From positions 168,748 through 232,747 of the forward strand of contig NZ_JAJAVC010000004.1 in assembly GCF_020532725.1 (NCBI RefSeq): 64,000 nucleotides of DNA, in the 5' to 3' direction. Under the pieces are notes generated by a model that was not told the origin of the DNA, ran no database searches, and saw nothing but the letters and a program-made list of their open reading frames with translations. Position numbers and translations under genes: made by a program. Position 1 is the stretch's first letter. Every line of letters starts with the position of its first letter. The stretch comes from Methylobacillus arboreus (GTDB taxonomy: Bacteria > Pseudomonadota > Gammaproteobacteria > Burkholderiales > Methylophilaceae). Below, one piece after another: positions 55,508 to 64,000 of this stretch.

Positions 55508-56158
55508 ATGATAGATATAGCCGTTGTTGATTATGGCATGGGCAATTTGCGCTCCGTGTCCAAGGCCTTGGAGCATGTCGCTCCCAACCAGACCGTGATC
55601 GTCACCAGCGACCCGGAGCAGATTGCTGCTGCCGGTCGCGTGGTCTTTCCTGGCCAGGGTGCCATGCCTGACTGTGTGCGAGAACTTGATGCCAGGGGCC
55701 TGCGCGAGGCTGTGATTGCCGCCGCGGCAGAAAAGCCGTTCCTGGGCATATGCATTGGCCTGCAACTGCTGTTTGAGCACAGTGAAGAGGGCAATGCTGC
55801 AGGCCTGGGTATCTTGAAAGGCCAGGTCAGGCGTTTTGCCGCAGCAGATATGCATGATGAGGCCGGAGCCAAGCTCAAGGTGCCGCACATGGGCTGGAAC
55901 CAGGTGTACCAGAGCCAGGCGCATCCCTTATGGCAAGGCATTGAGGATGGCGAACGTTTTTATTATGTGCACAGCTATTATGTGTCGCCCGGGGATGCCG
56001 GCCTGGATGCCGGCTATAGCGAATATCCCAAGCGTTTTACCAGCTGTATTGCGCGCGGTAATTTGTTTGCCGCCCAGTTTCACCCGGAAAAAAGCCAACA
56101 TGCCGGGCTTAAGCTTCTTTCAAACTTCGTCCAGTGGGACGGGTGTTTTAATCGTTAA
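55508..56158 (+). CDS. hisH: Imidazole glycerol phosphate synthase, glutaminase subunit
   Basis: Class I glutamine amidotransferase supplying ammonia to HisF. The 216-residue protein shows VDYGMGNLRSV, the nucleophile Cys in GICIGLQLL and the His-Glu pair in FHPEKSQ. It lies 28 bases behind hisB. Confidence 0.95.
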   Translation: MIDIAVVDYGMGNLRSVSKALEHVAPNQTVIVTSDPEQIAAAGRVVFPGQGAMPDCVRELDARGLREAVIAAAAEKPFLGICIGLQLLFEHSEEGNAAGLGILKGQVRRFAAADMHDEAGAKLKVPHMGWNQVYQSQAHPLWQGIEDGERFYYVHSYYVSPGDAGLDAGYSEYPKRFTSCIARGNLFAAQFHPEKSQHAGLKLLSNFVQWDGCFNR

Positions 56159-56171
56159 ATCTTAAAATATC

Positions 56172-56915
56172 ATGCTGATTATTCCTGCTATCGACCTGAA
56201 AGATGGTCATTGTGTTCGTTTGAAACAGGGCTTGATGGAAGATGCCACAGTCTTTTCTGAAGATCCGGGCGCCATGGCGCGGCATTGGGTTGACCAGGGC
56301 GGCAAGCGCTTGCATCTGGTGGATCTTAACGGTGCTTTTGCAGGCAAGCCTGTCAATGAGGATGCCATCAAGGCAATCGTCAAGGCGGTGGGCAACGACA
56401 TTCCCATCCAGCTTGGCGGCGGCATTCGCGACCTCGATACGATCGAGCGTTACCTGGATAATGGCATCAGCTATGTGATCGTAGGCACGGCTGCGGTGAA
56501 AAGCCCGGGTTTCCTGCATGAAGCCTGCTATGCCTTCCCTGGGCAGATCATCGTTGGCCTGGATGCCAAGGATGGCAAGGTGGCGGTTGACGGCTGGTCA
56601 AAATTGACCGGGCATGATGTCATCGACCTGGCCAAGAAGTTCGAGGACTATGGCGTAGAGGCCGTGGTGTATACCGATATCGGCCGTGATGGCATGCTGA
56701 CGGGCGTCAATATTGAAGCAACTGTGGCATTGGCCCAGGCGCTGACTATTCCGGTGATTGCCAGTGGTGGCGTAACCAACCTTGACGATGTGCGGCGTCT
56801 TGTCGAAGTGGAAAGCGAAGGCGTGATTGGTGCCATTACCGGGCGCGCTATTTATGAAGGTACGCTGAATTTTGCCGAGGCGCAGGCACTTGCGGATGAG
56901 TTGAGCCAAGTATGA
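56172..56915 (+). CDS. hisA: ProFAR isomerase
   Basis: Isomerises 5'-ProFAR to PRFAR in histidine synthesis. The 247-residue TIM barrel has [18 protein letters not shown] with the catalytic Asp, IQLGGGIRD, and the [10 protein letters not shown] motif with the second Asp. Its stop overlaps hisF by 4 bases. Confidence 0.95.
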   Translation: MLIIPAIDLKDGHCVRLKQGLMEDATVFSEDPGAMARHWVDQGGKRLHLVDLNGAFAGKPVNEDAIKAIVKAVGNDIPIQLGGGIRDLDTIERYLDNGISYVIVGTAAVKSPGFLHEACYAFPGQIIVGLDAKDGKVAVDGWSKLTGHDVIDLAKKFEDYGVEAVVYTDIGRDGMLTGVNIEATVALAQALTIPVIASGGVTNLDDVRRLVEVESEGVIGAITGRAIYEGTLNFAEAQALADELSQV

Positions 56916-57670
56916 GCCTAGCCAAGCGCATTATTCCCTGCCTCGATGTAACCGATGGCCGCGTAGTAAAAGGGGTTAACTTCCTTGAACTGCGTGATGC
57001 CGGGGATCCGGTGGAAATTGCGCGCCGATATGACGAGCAGGGCGCTGATGAGTTGACGTTTCTTGATATCACTGCCAGTTCCGATAACCGCGGCCTGATT
57101 CTCGGTATCATCGAGCAGGTGGCCTCGCAGGTATTTATTCCGCTGACGGTAGGCGGTGGCGTGCGTGCGGTGGAAGATGTGCGCCGCCTGCTCAATGCGG
57201 GTGCCGACAAGGTCAGTATCAATACTGCAGCGGTGACTAACCCGCAACTGGTCGCAGATGCCGCCTCGCGCTTCGGCTCGCAGTGCATCGTGGTGGCGAT
57301 TGATGCCAAACAGGTGGGGGATAGTTGGGAAATCTTTACGCATGGCGGACGCAAGCCCACTGGCCTGAATGCGGTGGAATGGGCGCGCAAGATGGTGGAG
57401 TTGGGTGCGGGCGAATTGTTGGTGACGAGCATGGATAGAGACGGCACCAAAATAGGGTTCAATTTGCCGCTTAACCGCGCGATCAGCGAAGCGGTGGATG
57501 TGCCCATCATTGCTTCTGGCGGTGTTGGAAACCTGGTTCACCTAGTTGAAGGCGTGAAGGAAGGCGGTGCGGATGCAGTGTTGGCCGCGAGCATTTTCCA
57601 TTATGGTGAATATACGGTACGCGAGGCCAAGGAATATATGCGCGAGCACGGGATAGAGGTACGCTTGTGA
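56912..57670 (+). CDS. hisF: Imidazole glycerol phosphate synthase, cyclase subunit
   Basis: Cyclase partner of HisH. The 252-residue TIM barrel shows [19 protein letters not shown] with catalytic Asp, [11 protein letters not shown] and [13 protein letters not shown] with the second Asp. It overlaps both hisA and hisI by 4 bases. Confidence 0.96.
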   Translation: MSLAKRIIPCLDVTDGRVVKGVNFLELRDAGDPVEIARRYDEQGADELTFLDITASSDNRGLILGIIEQVASQVFIPLTVGGGVRAVEDVRRLLNAGADKVSINTAAVTNPQLVADAASRFGSQCIVVAIDAKQVGDSWEIFTHGGRKPTGLNAVEWARKMVELGAGELLVTSMDRDGTKIGFNLPLNRAISEAVDVPIIASGGVGNLVHLVEGVKEGGADAVLAASIFHYGEYTVREAKEYMREHGIEVRL

Positions 57671-58059
57671 GCGCGTCATGGCTGGATAAGGTAAGCTGGA
57701 CTGCAGACGGCCTGGTACCGGTGATTGCGCAGGAGGTTGGCAGCAACAAGGTGTTGATGTTCGCCTGGATGAATCACGAAGCTTTGCGCCTGACGGCTGA
57801 AACCGGCCAGGCTGTTTATTGGTCGCGCTCACGTAACCGTCTCTGGCACAAGGGTGAAGAGTCGGGCCATGTGCAAAAGGTGCACGAGATCAGGCTTGAT
57901 TGCGATGAGGATGTGATACTCATTTTGGTTGAGCAGGTTGGCGGCATAGCCTGTCACACTGGCCGGCATAATTGTTTTTTCCAGAAACTGGAGCAGGACA
58001 GTTGGGTGATTGACCAGGCTGTTGTTAAGAATCCCGAGGATATTTATCACCATGAGTGA
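57667..58059 (+). CDS. hisI: Phosphoribosyl-AMP cyclohydrolase
   Basis: Opens the adenine ring of PR-AMP. The 130-residue monofunctional enzyme carries [20 protein letters not shown] in the active region and the zinc/Mg segment DCDEDVI with [10 protein letters not shown]. It is not fused to HisE, which follows separately. Confidence 0.95.
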   Translation: MSASWLDKVSWTADGLVPVIAQEVGSNKVLMFAWMNHEALRLTAETGQAVYWSRSRNRLWHKGEESGHVQKVHEIRLDCDEDVILILVEQVGGIACHTGRHNCFFQKLEQDSWVIDQAVVKNPEDIYHHE

Positions 58060-58372
58060 CGTGCTGAATAGGCTGGCCGAATTGCTGGAGCAGCGCAAGA
58101 GCGCAGATCCGCAATCCTCTTATGTTGCCAAGCTGTATGCAAAGGGCACGGATGCCATACTGAAGAAGGTGGGCGAGGAAGCGGCTGAAACGATTATTGC
58201 CGCCAAGGATGGTGATGCGGAGAAGATTGTCTATGAAACCGCGGATCTCTGGTTTCATTGCCTGGTGATGCTGGCAAATGCCGGGCTGGGCCCGGAACAT
58301 GTGCTCAACGAACTGGCCAGGCGTGAAGGCTTGTCGGGCATTGAAGAAAAAGCTTCCCGTCCGGCCGACTGA
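58052..58372 (+). CDS. hisE: Phosphoribosyl-ATP pyrophosphatase
   Basis: Hydrolyses PR-ATP to PR-AMP. The 106-residue MazG-type helical protein has [21 protein letters not shown] and [13 protein letters not shown]. The ATG at 58052 overlaps hisI by 8 bases. It ends the his cluster. Confidence 0.94.
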   Translation: MSDVLNRLAELLEQRKSADPQSSYVAKLYAKGTDAILKKVGEEAAETIIAAKDGDAEKIVYETADLWFHCLVMLANAGLGPEHVLNELARREGLSGIEEKASRPAD

Positions 58373-58431
58373 TCAAGTTCGGCTGACGCAACACGTAATC
58401 CCTTTTATGGCATGAGGAAAAGGAATATCTT

Positions 58432-58770
58432 ATGAGTTCTGACTGCATTTTTTGTAAGATAGTATCCAATGATATTCCTGCGAAGAAATTTTATGAGGAT
58501 GAAGAGGTCATTGCATTTCATGACATCCGCCCGATTGCCCCGGTACACTTCTTGATAGTGCCCAAGGGGCATGTGGAAAGCCTGGCAGGCTGTGATGCTT
58601 CACATCAGGCGCTGCTCGGAAAAATATTGTTATTAGCGCCAAAGCTTGCTACCCAGCTAGGTCTGAAAGGGTTTCGCACCATGATCAATACTGGGCGTGA
58701 AGGTGGACAGGAAGTATTTCATATACACGTACATGTATTCGGTGGCGGTGAAACGCTGCCGAAGACCTGA
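58432..58770 (+). CDS. Histidine triad (HIT) nucleotide-binding protein
   Basis: A 112-residue HINT-type protein, probably a purine nucleoside phosphoramidase. N-terminal [12 protein letters not shown] and the catalytic triad HIHVHVFGG are typical. It sits between hisE and tatA, the usual place in betaproteobacteria; its cellular role is not firmly known. Confidence 0.93.
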   Translation: MSSDCIFCKIVSNDIPAKKFYEDEEVIAFHDIRPIAPVHFLIVPKGHVESLAGCDASHQALLGKILLLAPKLATQLGLKGFRTMINTGREGGQEVFHIHVHVFGGGETLPKT

Positions 58771-58789
58771 AATATTAGGAGAGCGAACC

Positions 58790-59008
58790 ATGGGTTCATT
58801 TAGCATCTGGCATTGGTTGATCGTACTGGCTATCGTGGTGTTGATTTTTGGCACCAAGAAGCTGCGCAATATCGGCAGCGACGTCGGTGGCGCGGTGAAG
58901 AACTTCAAGGAGGCCGTGAATGACGGCAAGTCTGCACCTGCCCTGGATGATGATGAGGCTAACGCCAACACCATCGAGAACGAAGTCAGGCAAAAAGAGA
59001 AGCAATAG
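58790..59008 (+). CDS. tatA: Sec-independent translocase TatA
   Basis: Pore-forming subunit of the twin-arginine system. The 72-residue protein has a short N-terminal helix ([16 protein letters not shown]), the [21 protein letters not shown] amphipathic helix (partly quoted) and an acidic tail. The ATG at 58790 has site AGGAGAG. It forms an operon with tatB and tatC. Confidence 0.93.
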   Translation: MGSFSIWHWLIVLAIVVLIFGTKKLRNIGSDVGGAVKNFKEAVNDGKSAPALDDDEANANTIENEVRQKEKQ

Positions 59009-59028
59009 AATAGAGAGAGCATATTCCA

Positions 59029-59400
59029 TTGTTTGATATCGCCTTCTCAGAGCTGGTCGTCATCGGCATTGTTGCCTTGATTGTGATCGGCCCGGAAAAA
59101 TTGCCCAAGGTTGCACGTACCGTGGGCTTGCTGGTTGGGCGCGTGCAGCGGTATGTCAATGGCGTCAAATCCGACATCAGCCGTGAGCTGCGCTTTGAAG
59201 AACTGCAGCGCTTGCAGGACGAGGTGAGACAAGGCATCAACCAAGCCGAATCTGCGGTGAACCGTGAAGTCAACCAGATCGGTGAAATCGGCAAGGAGCT
59301 GGCACAGGATGTGCGCCAGGATATTGATGCCCAGCCAAGCCCAGACCAGACATTGCAGAACAATAATATTGACGATAATAAAACTGGTAAGCCGGATTGA
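59029..59400 (+). CDS. tatB: Sec-independent translocase TatB
   Basis: TatB receives twin-arginine substrates with TatC. The 123-residue protein has the N-terminal segment FDIAFSELVVIGIVALIVIGPEKLPKVA (partly quoted), then a long amphipathic helix and a hydrophilic C-terminal region (to residue 123). The start is TTG. It overlaps tatC by 4 bases. Confidence 0.92.
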   Translation: MFDIAFSELVVIGIVALIVIGPEKLPKVARTVGLLVGRVQRYVNGVKSDISRELRFEELQRLQDEVRQGINQAESAVNREVNQIGEIGKELAQDVRQDIDAQPSPDQTLQNNNIDDNKTGKPD

Positions 59401-60125
59401 AGCCTTCTGACACTTTTGTATCGCACCTGATAGAGTTGCGCGATCGTTTGTTGCGTATTGTTATTGGGTTGCTATTGATCATTATCGCGTTGTTTCCATT
59501 TGCTAATGACATCTACACCTTTCTTGCCCAACCCTTGCTGAAAAGCCTGCCCGTCGGCGGTCAGATGATCGCCACCGATGTCACCACGCCTTTTTTCGTG
59601 CCCATGAAAGTGGTGATGTTGACCGCCTTCATGATCTCCCTGCCGCATACCCTCTATCAGGTCTGGGCTTTTGTTGCGCCTGGTCTGTATACGCATGAGC
59701 GTCGCTTGATAGGTCCTCTGGTGTTTGCCAGCACGCTCCTGTTTCTGTGTGGCATGGCGTTCGCCTACTTCCTGGTATTTCCCGTCGTGTTTGGCTTTAT
59801 TGCCGGTACCGCGCCTAGTGGCGTGGCGGTGATGACCGATATAGGCAAATACCTGGATTTTGCCATTACATTGTTCATGGCCTTCGGCTTGGCCTTTGAG
59901 GTGCCGGTAGCCGTCGTATTGCTGGTGAGCGCGGGCGTGGTCAATGTGCAGACGCTGCGTGAAGCCAGGTCTTACGTTATTGTTGCGGCATTTGTGCTCG
60001 GTGCCATCTTCACGCCGCCGGACGTGATCTCGCAAATCATGCTGGCAGTCCCGTTATGGCTGCTGTACGAGGCGGGGATACTGGTGGCGAGCCTGATTCA
60101 GAAAAAAGCCCGGCAGCTGCATTAA
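59397..60125 (+). CDS. tatC: Sec-independent translocase TatC
   Basis: Six-helix receptor of the Tat system, 242 residues. Signatures are FVSHLIELRDRLLR at the N-terminus and the FALPHTLYQ-like segment ISLPHTLYQVWAFVAPGLY (quoted in part). The start is TTG in a TTGA overlap with tatB. The twin-arginine signal of the SoxY-like protein and periplasmic cofactor proteins would use it. Confidence 0.94.
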   Translation: MKPSDTFVSHLIELRDRLLRIVIGLLLIIIALFPFANDIYTFLAQPLLKSLPVGGQMIATDVTTPFFVPMKVVMLTAFMISLPHTLYQVWAFVAPGLYTHERRLIGPLVFASTLLFLCGMAFAYFLVFPVVFGFIAGTAPSGVAVMTDIGKYLDFAITLFMAFGLAFEVPVAVVLLVSAGVVNVQTLREARSYVIVAAFVLGAIFTPPDVISQIMLAVPLWLLYEAGILVASLIQKKARQLH

Positions 60126-60221
60126 TACGATTTCGCCTTCAAGCGTGTAATCTAAACGTATAGCGGCGTTGAACCGCCTTGCCATATATCAGCACTGAGT
60201 GAGCCGCCCTAATTCGGCGGG

Positions 60222-61388
60222 TTATTCCTCTTGACGTGCAACTGCCGGCGTAGGCCGCTTGCCAATGATGATTGGCAATACAAGTTCGGTTTGATTGCGC
60301 GCAAGCTTGAGCGTGACTTTCTTCTCAGGTTTCAGGCTGGAGATCACATTGAGCATTGTCGAGCTGTCTATGACTTCGCGGCCGTCAATTTCCAGCAGAA
60401 TATCACCCGGACGCAAGCCGGCCTTGTCTGCCGGGCTACCACGTACCACGCCTGCCACTAGCGAGCCACGCGCCTGTTTCAACTTGAATGACTCGGCAAG
60501 CTCAGGGGTGATGTCCTGCGCTTCGATCCCGATCCAGCCGCGAATCACGCTACCTTGGCGGATAATCTGCTCCATGACCTGTTTGACCAGGCTGACCGGG
60601 ATGGCAAAGCCAATCCCCATGGAACCGCCGCTGCGGGAATAAATGGCGCTATTGATGCCTACCAGGTTGCCTTCCGTGTCGATGAGGGCGCCGCCGGAGT
60701 TGCCCGGGTTGATGGGGGCATCGGTCTGGATGAAGTTTTCAAAGGTGTTGATGCCAAGATGGTTGCGGCCAAGCGCACTGATGATGCCTTGTGTCACCGT
60801 TTGTCCAACACCAAACGGGTTGCCTATGGCCAGTACCACATCGCCCACGCTGGTATTGCCGGGTTGGGCAAATGTGATCGCAGGCAGGTTGCGAACGTTG
60901 ACCTTGAGCACGGCAAGGTCTGTTTCGGGGTCAGTGCCCACTATGCGGGCAGGCAAGGTTCTGCCGTCAGGCAATGCGACTTCGATTTCATCCGCCGCTT
61001 CAATGACGTGGTGGTTGGTGAGAATCAACCCCTGGCTGTTGACGATGACGCCTGATCCCAGGCTGTTTTCACGCGGGCTTTGCTGTTCATCCAGTTGGTC
61101 GCCGAAAAAATGGCGGAATAATGGGTCATCCATAAACGGGTTGTTCATGGACTGGCTGGCATTTTTCGAAGTGAAGATATTCACTACACTAGGCATTGCC
61201 GCCTGGGCCGCATGGCGGTAAGAGCCGGGTTGCGTATGGCTTGGCTCAGTGTAAGTGGGGGCTTCATTAACAGTGGGGACCGATTTGTCGTGTAAGGGCA
61301 GTAGTTGGGGATAAAACAGCTGCACCACAAAAAGAGCGGCAAGACTGATAGTGACTGTCTGTGCAAAAATAAGCCAGAGTTTACGCAT
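60222..61388 (-). CDS. degS: S1C trypsin-like serine protease with one PDZ domain (DegS/DegQ-like)
   Basis: Periplasmic HtrA-type protease, 388 residues. An N-terminal hydrophobic anchor (WLIFAQTVTISLAALFVV) is followed by the protease domain with His in LTNHHVIEA, Asp in DPETDLAVLK and Ser in NPGNSGGALID, then one PDZ domain (about 275-370). A single PDZ with an uncleaved anchor fits DegS, the sensor of misfolded outer-membrane proteins. It converges on tatC with a 96-base gap. Confidence 0.88.
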   Translation of the reverse strand: MRKLWLIFAQTVTISLAALFVVQLFYPQLLPLHDKSVPTVNEAPTYTEPSHTQPGSYRHAAQAAMPSVVNIFTSKNASQSMNNPFMDDPLFRHFFGDQLDEQQSPRENSLGSGVIVNSQGLILTNHHVIEAADEIEVALPDGRTLPARIVGTDPETDLAVLKVNVRNLPAITFAQPGNTSVGDVVLAIGNPFGVGQTVTQGIISALGRNHLGINTFENFIQTDAPINPGNSGGALIDTEGNLVGINSAIYSRSGGSMGIGFAIPVSLVKQVMEQIIRQGSVIRGWIGIEAQDITPELAESFKLKQARGSLVAGVVRGSPADKAGLRPGDILLEIDGREVIDSSTMLNVISSLKPEKKVTLKLARNQTELVLPIIIGKRPTPAVARQEE

Positions 61389-61431
61389 GTTCGGTTCGGC
61401 GTGGTGCGAGTCTAAATGTTGGAGAGAGTGA

Positions 61432-62178
61432 ATGAAGCTAAAAGAACTAATTGATTATACCGGACAATTCCTTGAGGTTGACCGCTTCCGTGATTATTGC
61501 CCGAATGGCTTGCAAGTGCAGGGGCGGAGCGAGGTGGGGAAGCTGGTGAGCGGCGTTACTGCCAGCATGGCATTGCTCGATGCGGCCAAAACGGCTGGGG
61601 CGGATGCCATCCTGGTACATCACGGCTACTTCTGGCGCAACGAGTCTCCTGTCGTGACAGGAATCAAGCATGCGCGTCTCAAATTTTTATTACAACATGA
61701 CATCAGCCTGCTTGCTTACCATCTACCGCTGGATGCACATCAGGCCCTTGGCAATAATGCAAGGCTGGGCCAGATCATGGGCATAGTGTTGGAAGGGTGG
61801 GCTGGTGAGCAGGGATTGATCGCGCATGGCGAACTGGAGAATGAAACTGCGCTTGGTGCTTTTGCAGATAAGCTTGGGCATCAATTGCGGCGCACGCCAC
61901 AAGTGTTTGGCGATTTGGGACGCAAGGTGCGTCGCATTGCCTGGTGCAGTGGTGGCGCTCAAGGTTACTTTGAGACTGCGATCGGCCTTGGTGTTGACCT
62001 TTACATCAGCGGCGAGGTGTCTGAGCAGGTGTTTCACTTGGCGCAGGAGGCTGGCGTGGCTTATATCGCTGCGGGCCATCATGCTACCGAGCGTTATGGG
62101 GTCGAGATGCTGGGGCGACATCTTGCGGAAAGATTTGCGCTGGAGCATGAATTCATTGATATTGAGAATCCAATTTAA
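61432..62178 (+). CDS. Nif3-like dinuclear metal centre protein
   Basis: A 248-residue Nif3/YbgI-type protein that forms a hexameric toroid with two metals. Conserved segments are DYCPNGLQVQG, LVHHGYFWRNESP, YHLPLDAH and ISGEVSEQVFHLAQE, GHHATERYGV. The YbgI-type family is sometimes called a GTP cyclohydrolase-like protein, but the activity is not established. It starts 43 bases from the divergent degS. Confidence 0.9.
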   Translation: MKLKELIDYTGQFLEVDRFRDYCPNGLQVQGRSEVGKLVSGVTASMALLDAAKTAGADAILVHHGYFWRNESPVVTGIKHARLKFLLQHDISLLAYHLPLDAHQALGNNARLGQIMGIVLEGWAGEQGLIAHGELENETALGAFADKLGHQLRRTPQVFGDLGRKVRRIAWCSGGAQGYFETAIGLGVDLYISGEVSEQVFHLAQEAGVAYIAAGHHATERYGVEMLGRHLAERFALEHEFIDIENPI

Positions 62179-62347
62179 CTATATGATTTAAAAATAAAAA
62201 ACTAAGTTTATGTTCCATTTTGGTTGCGACTTCTGTAAAATCACGCGCTTGCTTTGGATCGGATCATGTTCTGTCTGGTCAAAAAGATTTCTTTACATCT
62301 GGCGAGCCGGTGGTTTTGCTGGAATTCTTGAAGTGGGATGAATAATT

Positions 62348-62947
62348 ATGATGACCTTGTATTCGGGTACTACCTGTCCTTATAGCCATCGTTGCCGCAT
62401 TGTGCTGTTCGAAAAAGGCATGGACTTCCAAGTGATAGATGTGGACATGGCGAACAAGCCAGAGGACCTGGCGGTGATTAATCCACACAACACAGTGCCT
62501 GTGCTGGTGGAGCGTGACCTGGTGCTGGAACAGGCCAATATCATCAATGAATACATCGATGAGCGGTTCCCGCATCCGCAACTGATGCCGGCTGATCCAG
62601 TGATGCGCGCCCGCGCCCGCCTGTTCCTGCATAACTTTGAGGACCAATTGTTCAGCCATATTGATGACATTGAATCCGGCAATGCCAAGGCAGCAGACAA
62701 GGCGCGTGCGACAATTCGTGACAACCTTACCCAGATTGTCCCGTTGTTCAGCCGTCAGGAATATATCCTTGGCGATGAGTTCTCCATGCTGGATGTCGCT
62801 ATTGCACCATTGCTGTGGCGCTTGGGGCATTACGGTATTGAGCTTCCCAAGCAGGCAGCCCCTTTACTTAAATATGCAGAACGTATATTCTCTCGCCCGG
62901 CTTACATCGAAGCGATGACACCTTCCGAAAAGGCAATGCGTAAATAG
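62348..62947 (+). CDS. sspA: Stringent starvation protein A (glutathione S-transferase fold)
   Basis: RNA polymerase-associated protein of the GST fold, 199 residues. It starts MMTLYSGTTCPYSHRCRIVLFEKG (second Met at 62351 also possible), and has the SspA-type N-terminal CPYSHRCR, NPHNTVPVLVERDLVLEQA and INEYIDERFPHPQLMP regions. It is immediately followed by sspB, the normal pair. In E. coli sspA regulates acid and stationary-phase functions. Confidence 0.93.
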   Translation: MMTLYSGTTCPYSHRCRIVLFEKGMDFQVIDVDMANKPEDLAVINPHNTVPVLVERDLVLEQANIINEYIDERFPHPQLMPADPVMRARARLFLHNFEDQLFSHIDDIESGNAKAADKARATIRDNLTQIVPLFSRQEYILGDEFSMLDVAIAPLLWRLGHYGIELPKQAAPLLKYAERIFSRPAYIEAMTPSEKAMRK

Positions 62948-62955
62948 GTGGTGAT

Positions 62956-63381
62956 ATGAGTGAAATTACCTCAACCAAGCCATACATGGTAAGAGCTATT
63001 CATGAGTGGTGCACTGATAATGGCTTGACGCCGCATTTGCTGGTTGCTGTGGATTCGCAGACGTTGGTGCCGATGGCTTATGTGAAGGATGGGCAGATAG
63101 TGCTGAACATCAATTACAGTGCTACAAAAAATTTGCAAATCGGTACAGATGCTGTTACATTCTCAGCCCGTTTCAACGGTGCATCGAATGAACTGTATGT
63201 GCCCATGAGTGCGGTGCGAGGGATTTTTGCTCGCGAGAATGGACAGGGCATGTTTTTTGAAGCGGATCCGCAAGATTCGGATCCCGATAAAAAAGATGCT
63301 GAAGGTGGTGAGGCGAATGCAGGGAATTCACCTGATGCGCCGCCGGTAGTAAAAAAACCATCGCTAAGGGTGGTTAAATAA
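62956..63381 (+). CDS. sspB: ClpXP specificity-enhancing factor SspB
   Basis: Adaptor that hands ssrA-tagged and other substrates to ClpXP. The 141-residue protein has the dimerising domain (TSTKPYMVRAIHEWCTDNG in part, NINYSATKNLQ, FSARFNGAS), then an acidic linker and the ClpX-binding tail PSLRVVK. It lies 8 bases behind sspA and 15 bases before the first tRNA. Confidence 0.94.
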   Translation: MSEITSTKPYMVRAIHEWCTDNGLTPHLLVAVDSQTLVPMAYVKDGQIVLNINYSATKNLQIGTDAVTFSARFNGASNELYVPMSAVRGIFARENGQGMFFEADPQDSDPDKKDAEGGEANAGNSPDAPPVVKKPSLRVVK

Positions 63382-63396
63382 CAGGTTTGTGGTTGT

Positions 63397-63472
63397 GCCG
63401 GATTAGCTCAGTTGGTAGAGCAGCGCACTTGTAATGCGAAGGTCGTCAGTTCGATTCCGACATCCGGCACCA
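63397..63472 (+). tRNA. tRNA-Thr (anticodon TGT)
   Basis: A 76-base cloverleaf with acceptor ends GCCGGAT/ATCCGGC, anticodon loop CTTGTAA (anticodon TGT), T-loop GTTCGATTC and encoded CCA. It is the first of four tRNAs before tuf. Confidence 0.97.
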
Positions 63473-63533
63473 TTTCTTCTGTGAATGCGTTTGACACTTC
63501 GTCAAAATATACGCATAATCCCGGGTTCTGTTT

Positions 63534-63618
63534 GGAGGGGTGGCCGAGTGGTTAAAGGCGACGGACTGTAAATCCGTTCTCTCAGAGTACGAAGGTTCGA
63601 ATCCTTCCCCCTCCACCA
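63534..63618 (+). tRNA. tRNA-Tyr (anticodon GTA)
   Basis: An 85-base class II tRNA with a long variable arm; anticodon loop CTGTAAA gives GTA. The ends GGAGGGG and CCCCTCC and an encoded CCA are intact. Confidence 0.97.
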
Positions 63619-63661
63619 GCATATAGATTTGGGGCCAGGGTGTAGATTTCTGGTTAGATGT

Positions 63662-63737
63662 GCGGGTGTAGCTCAGTTGGTAGAGCACTTGCCTTCCAAG
63701 CAAGATGTCGCGAGTTCGAACCTCGTCGCCCGCTCCA
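63662..63737 (+). tRNA. tRNA-Gly (anticodon TCC)
   Basis: A 76-base cloverleaf with ends GCGGGTG and CGCCCGC, anticodon loop CTTCCAA (TCC) and encoded CCA. Confidence 0.97.
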
Positions 63738-63760
63738 ATGACTCAGAATTTAAGAAAAAC

Positions 63761-63835
<75 letters not shown>

Positions 63836-63875
63836 TTTGGTGCTTGGATATTAAACGCACTCATTAACTTGATAA

Positions 63876-64000
<125 letters not shown>

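Noticed and set aside
62179..62347. Hidden gene between the Nif3-like gene and sspA
   Set aside because: The 169 bases are A/T-rich at the start, contain no frame with a family motif and most likely hold the sspAB promoter.

Overview
The window looks like the chromosome of an obligate methylotrophic betaproteobacterium of the Methylophilaceae, most like Methylobacillus. The strongest sign is a 3-hexulose-6-phosphate synthase gene (key enzyme of the ribulose monophosphate cycle of formaldehyde assimilation) set inside the histidine operon. Betaproteobacterial gene orders support this: dapF-DUF484-xerC, pilSR with a PP0621 gene, sigma factor-DUF3619-DUF3106, lptFG facing pepA-holC, mlaFEDCB-yadGH-ibaG-grxD-murA-his, HIT-tatABC-degS, sspAB, and tRNA Thr-Tyr-Gly-Thr ahead of tuf. 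The species itself is inferred.

Layout. 0-2.4 kb: end of dapF, DUF484, xerC and, on the other strand, moaC. 2.4-7.5 kb: a secreted M48/TPR protease, a SoxY/SoxZ-like pair without the carrier cysteine, a zinc alcohol dehydrogenase, a zinc-ribbon PD-(D/E)XK nuclease and hda. 7.8-14.7 kb: purM, two adjacent DUF3108 genes, an RsmB-type methyltransferase, a dicarboxylate/glutamate symporter, azurin and a peroxiredoxin. 14.7-22.8 kb (minus strand): RND pump and adaptor, ampD, pilR, pilS, PP0621. 22.9-30.8 kb: sigma-factor module, lptG/lptF, pepA, holC, gcvH and a PBP7-type endopeptidase. 30.8-37.7 kb: topA, ttcA, a pteridine-reductase-like SDR, a MidA-like methyltransferase, trmB, engB. 37.7-38.2 kb is the only gap above 300 bases and holds a 269-bp inverted-repeat element. 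38.2-44.1 kb: resB-ccsB, an orphan sensor kinase and a pilin-like gene behind a sigma-54 promoter. 44.2-50.8 kb: Mla lipid transport, YadGH, IbaG, Grx4, MurA. 50.9-60.1 kb: hisGDC-hps-hisBHAFIE, HIT, tatABC. 60.2-64.0 kb: DegS-like protease, Nif3-like protein, sspAB, four tRNAs and the start of tuf.

How it fits together: most of the window is housekeeping. Envelope functions (Mla, LptFG, MurA, AmpD, PbpG, Tat, DegS, RND pump) are prominent. PilS/PilR and the sigma-54 promoter in front of the pilin gene may be one regulatory circuit. Azurin and the Ccs cytochrome c assembly genes belong to periplasmic electron transfer. No CRISPR array, prophage or complete insertion sequence was seen. The least explained parts are the cysteine-less Sox pair, the zinc-ribbon nuclease, the hexulose phosphate synthase C-terminal tail, two small inverted-repeat families and the structured region upstream of resB.
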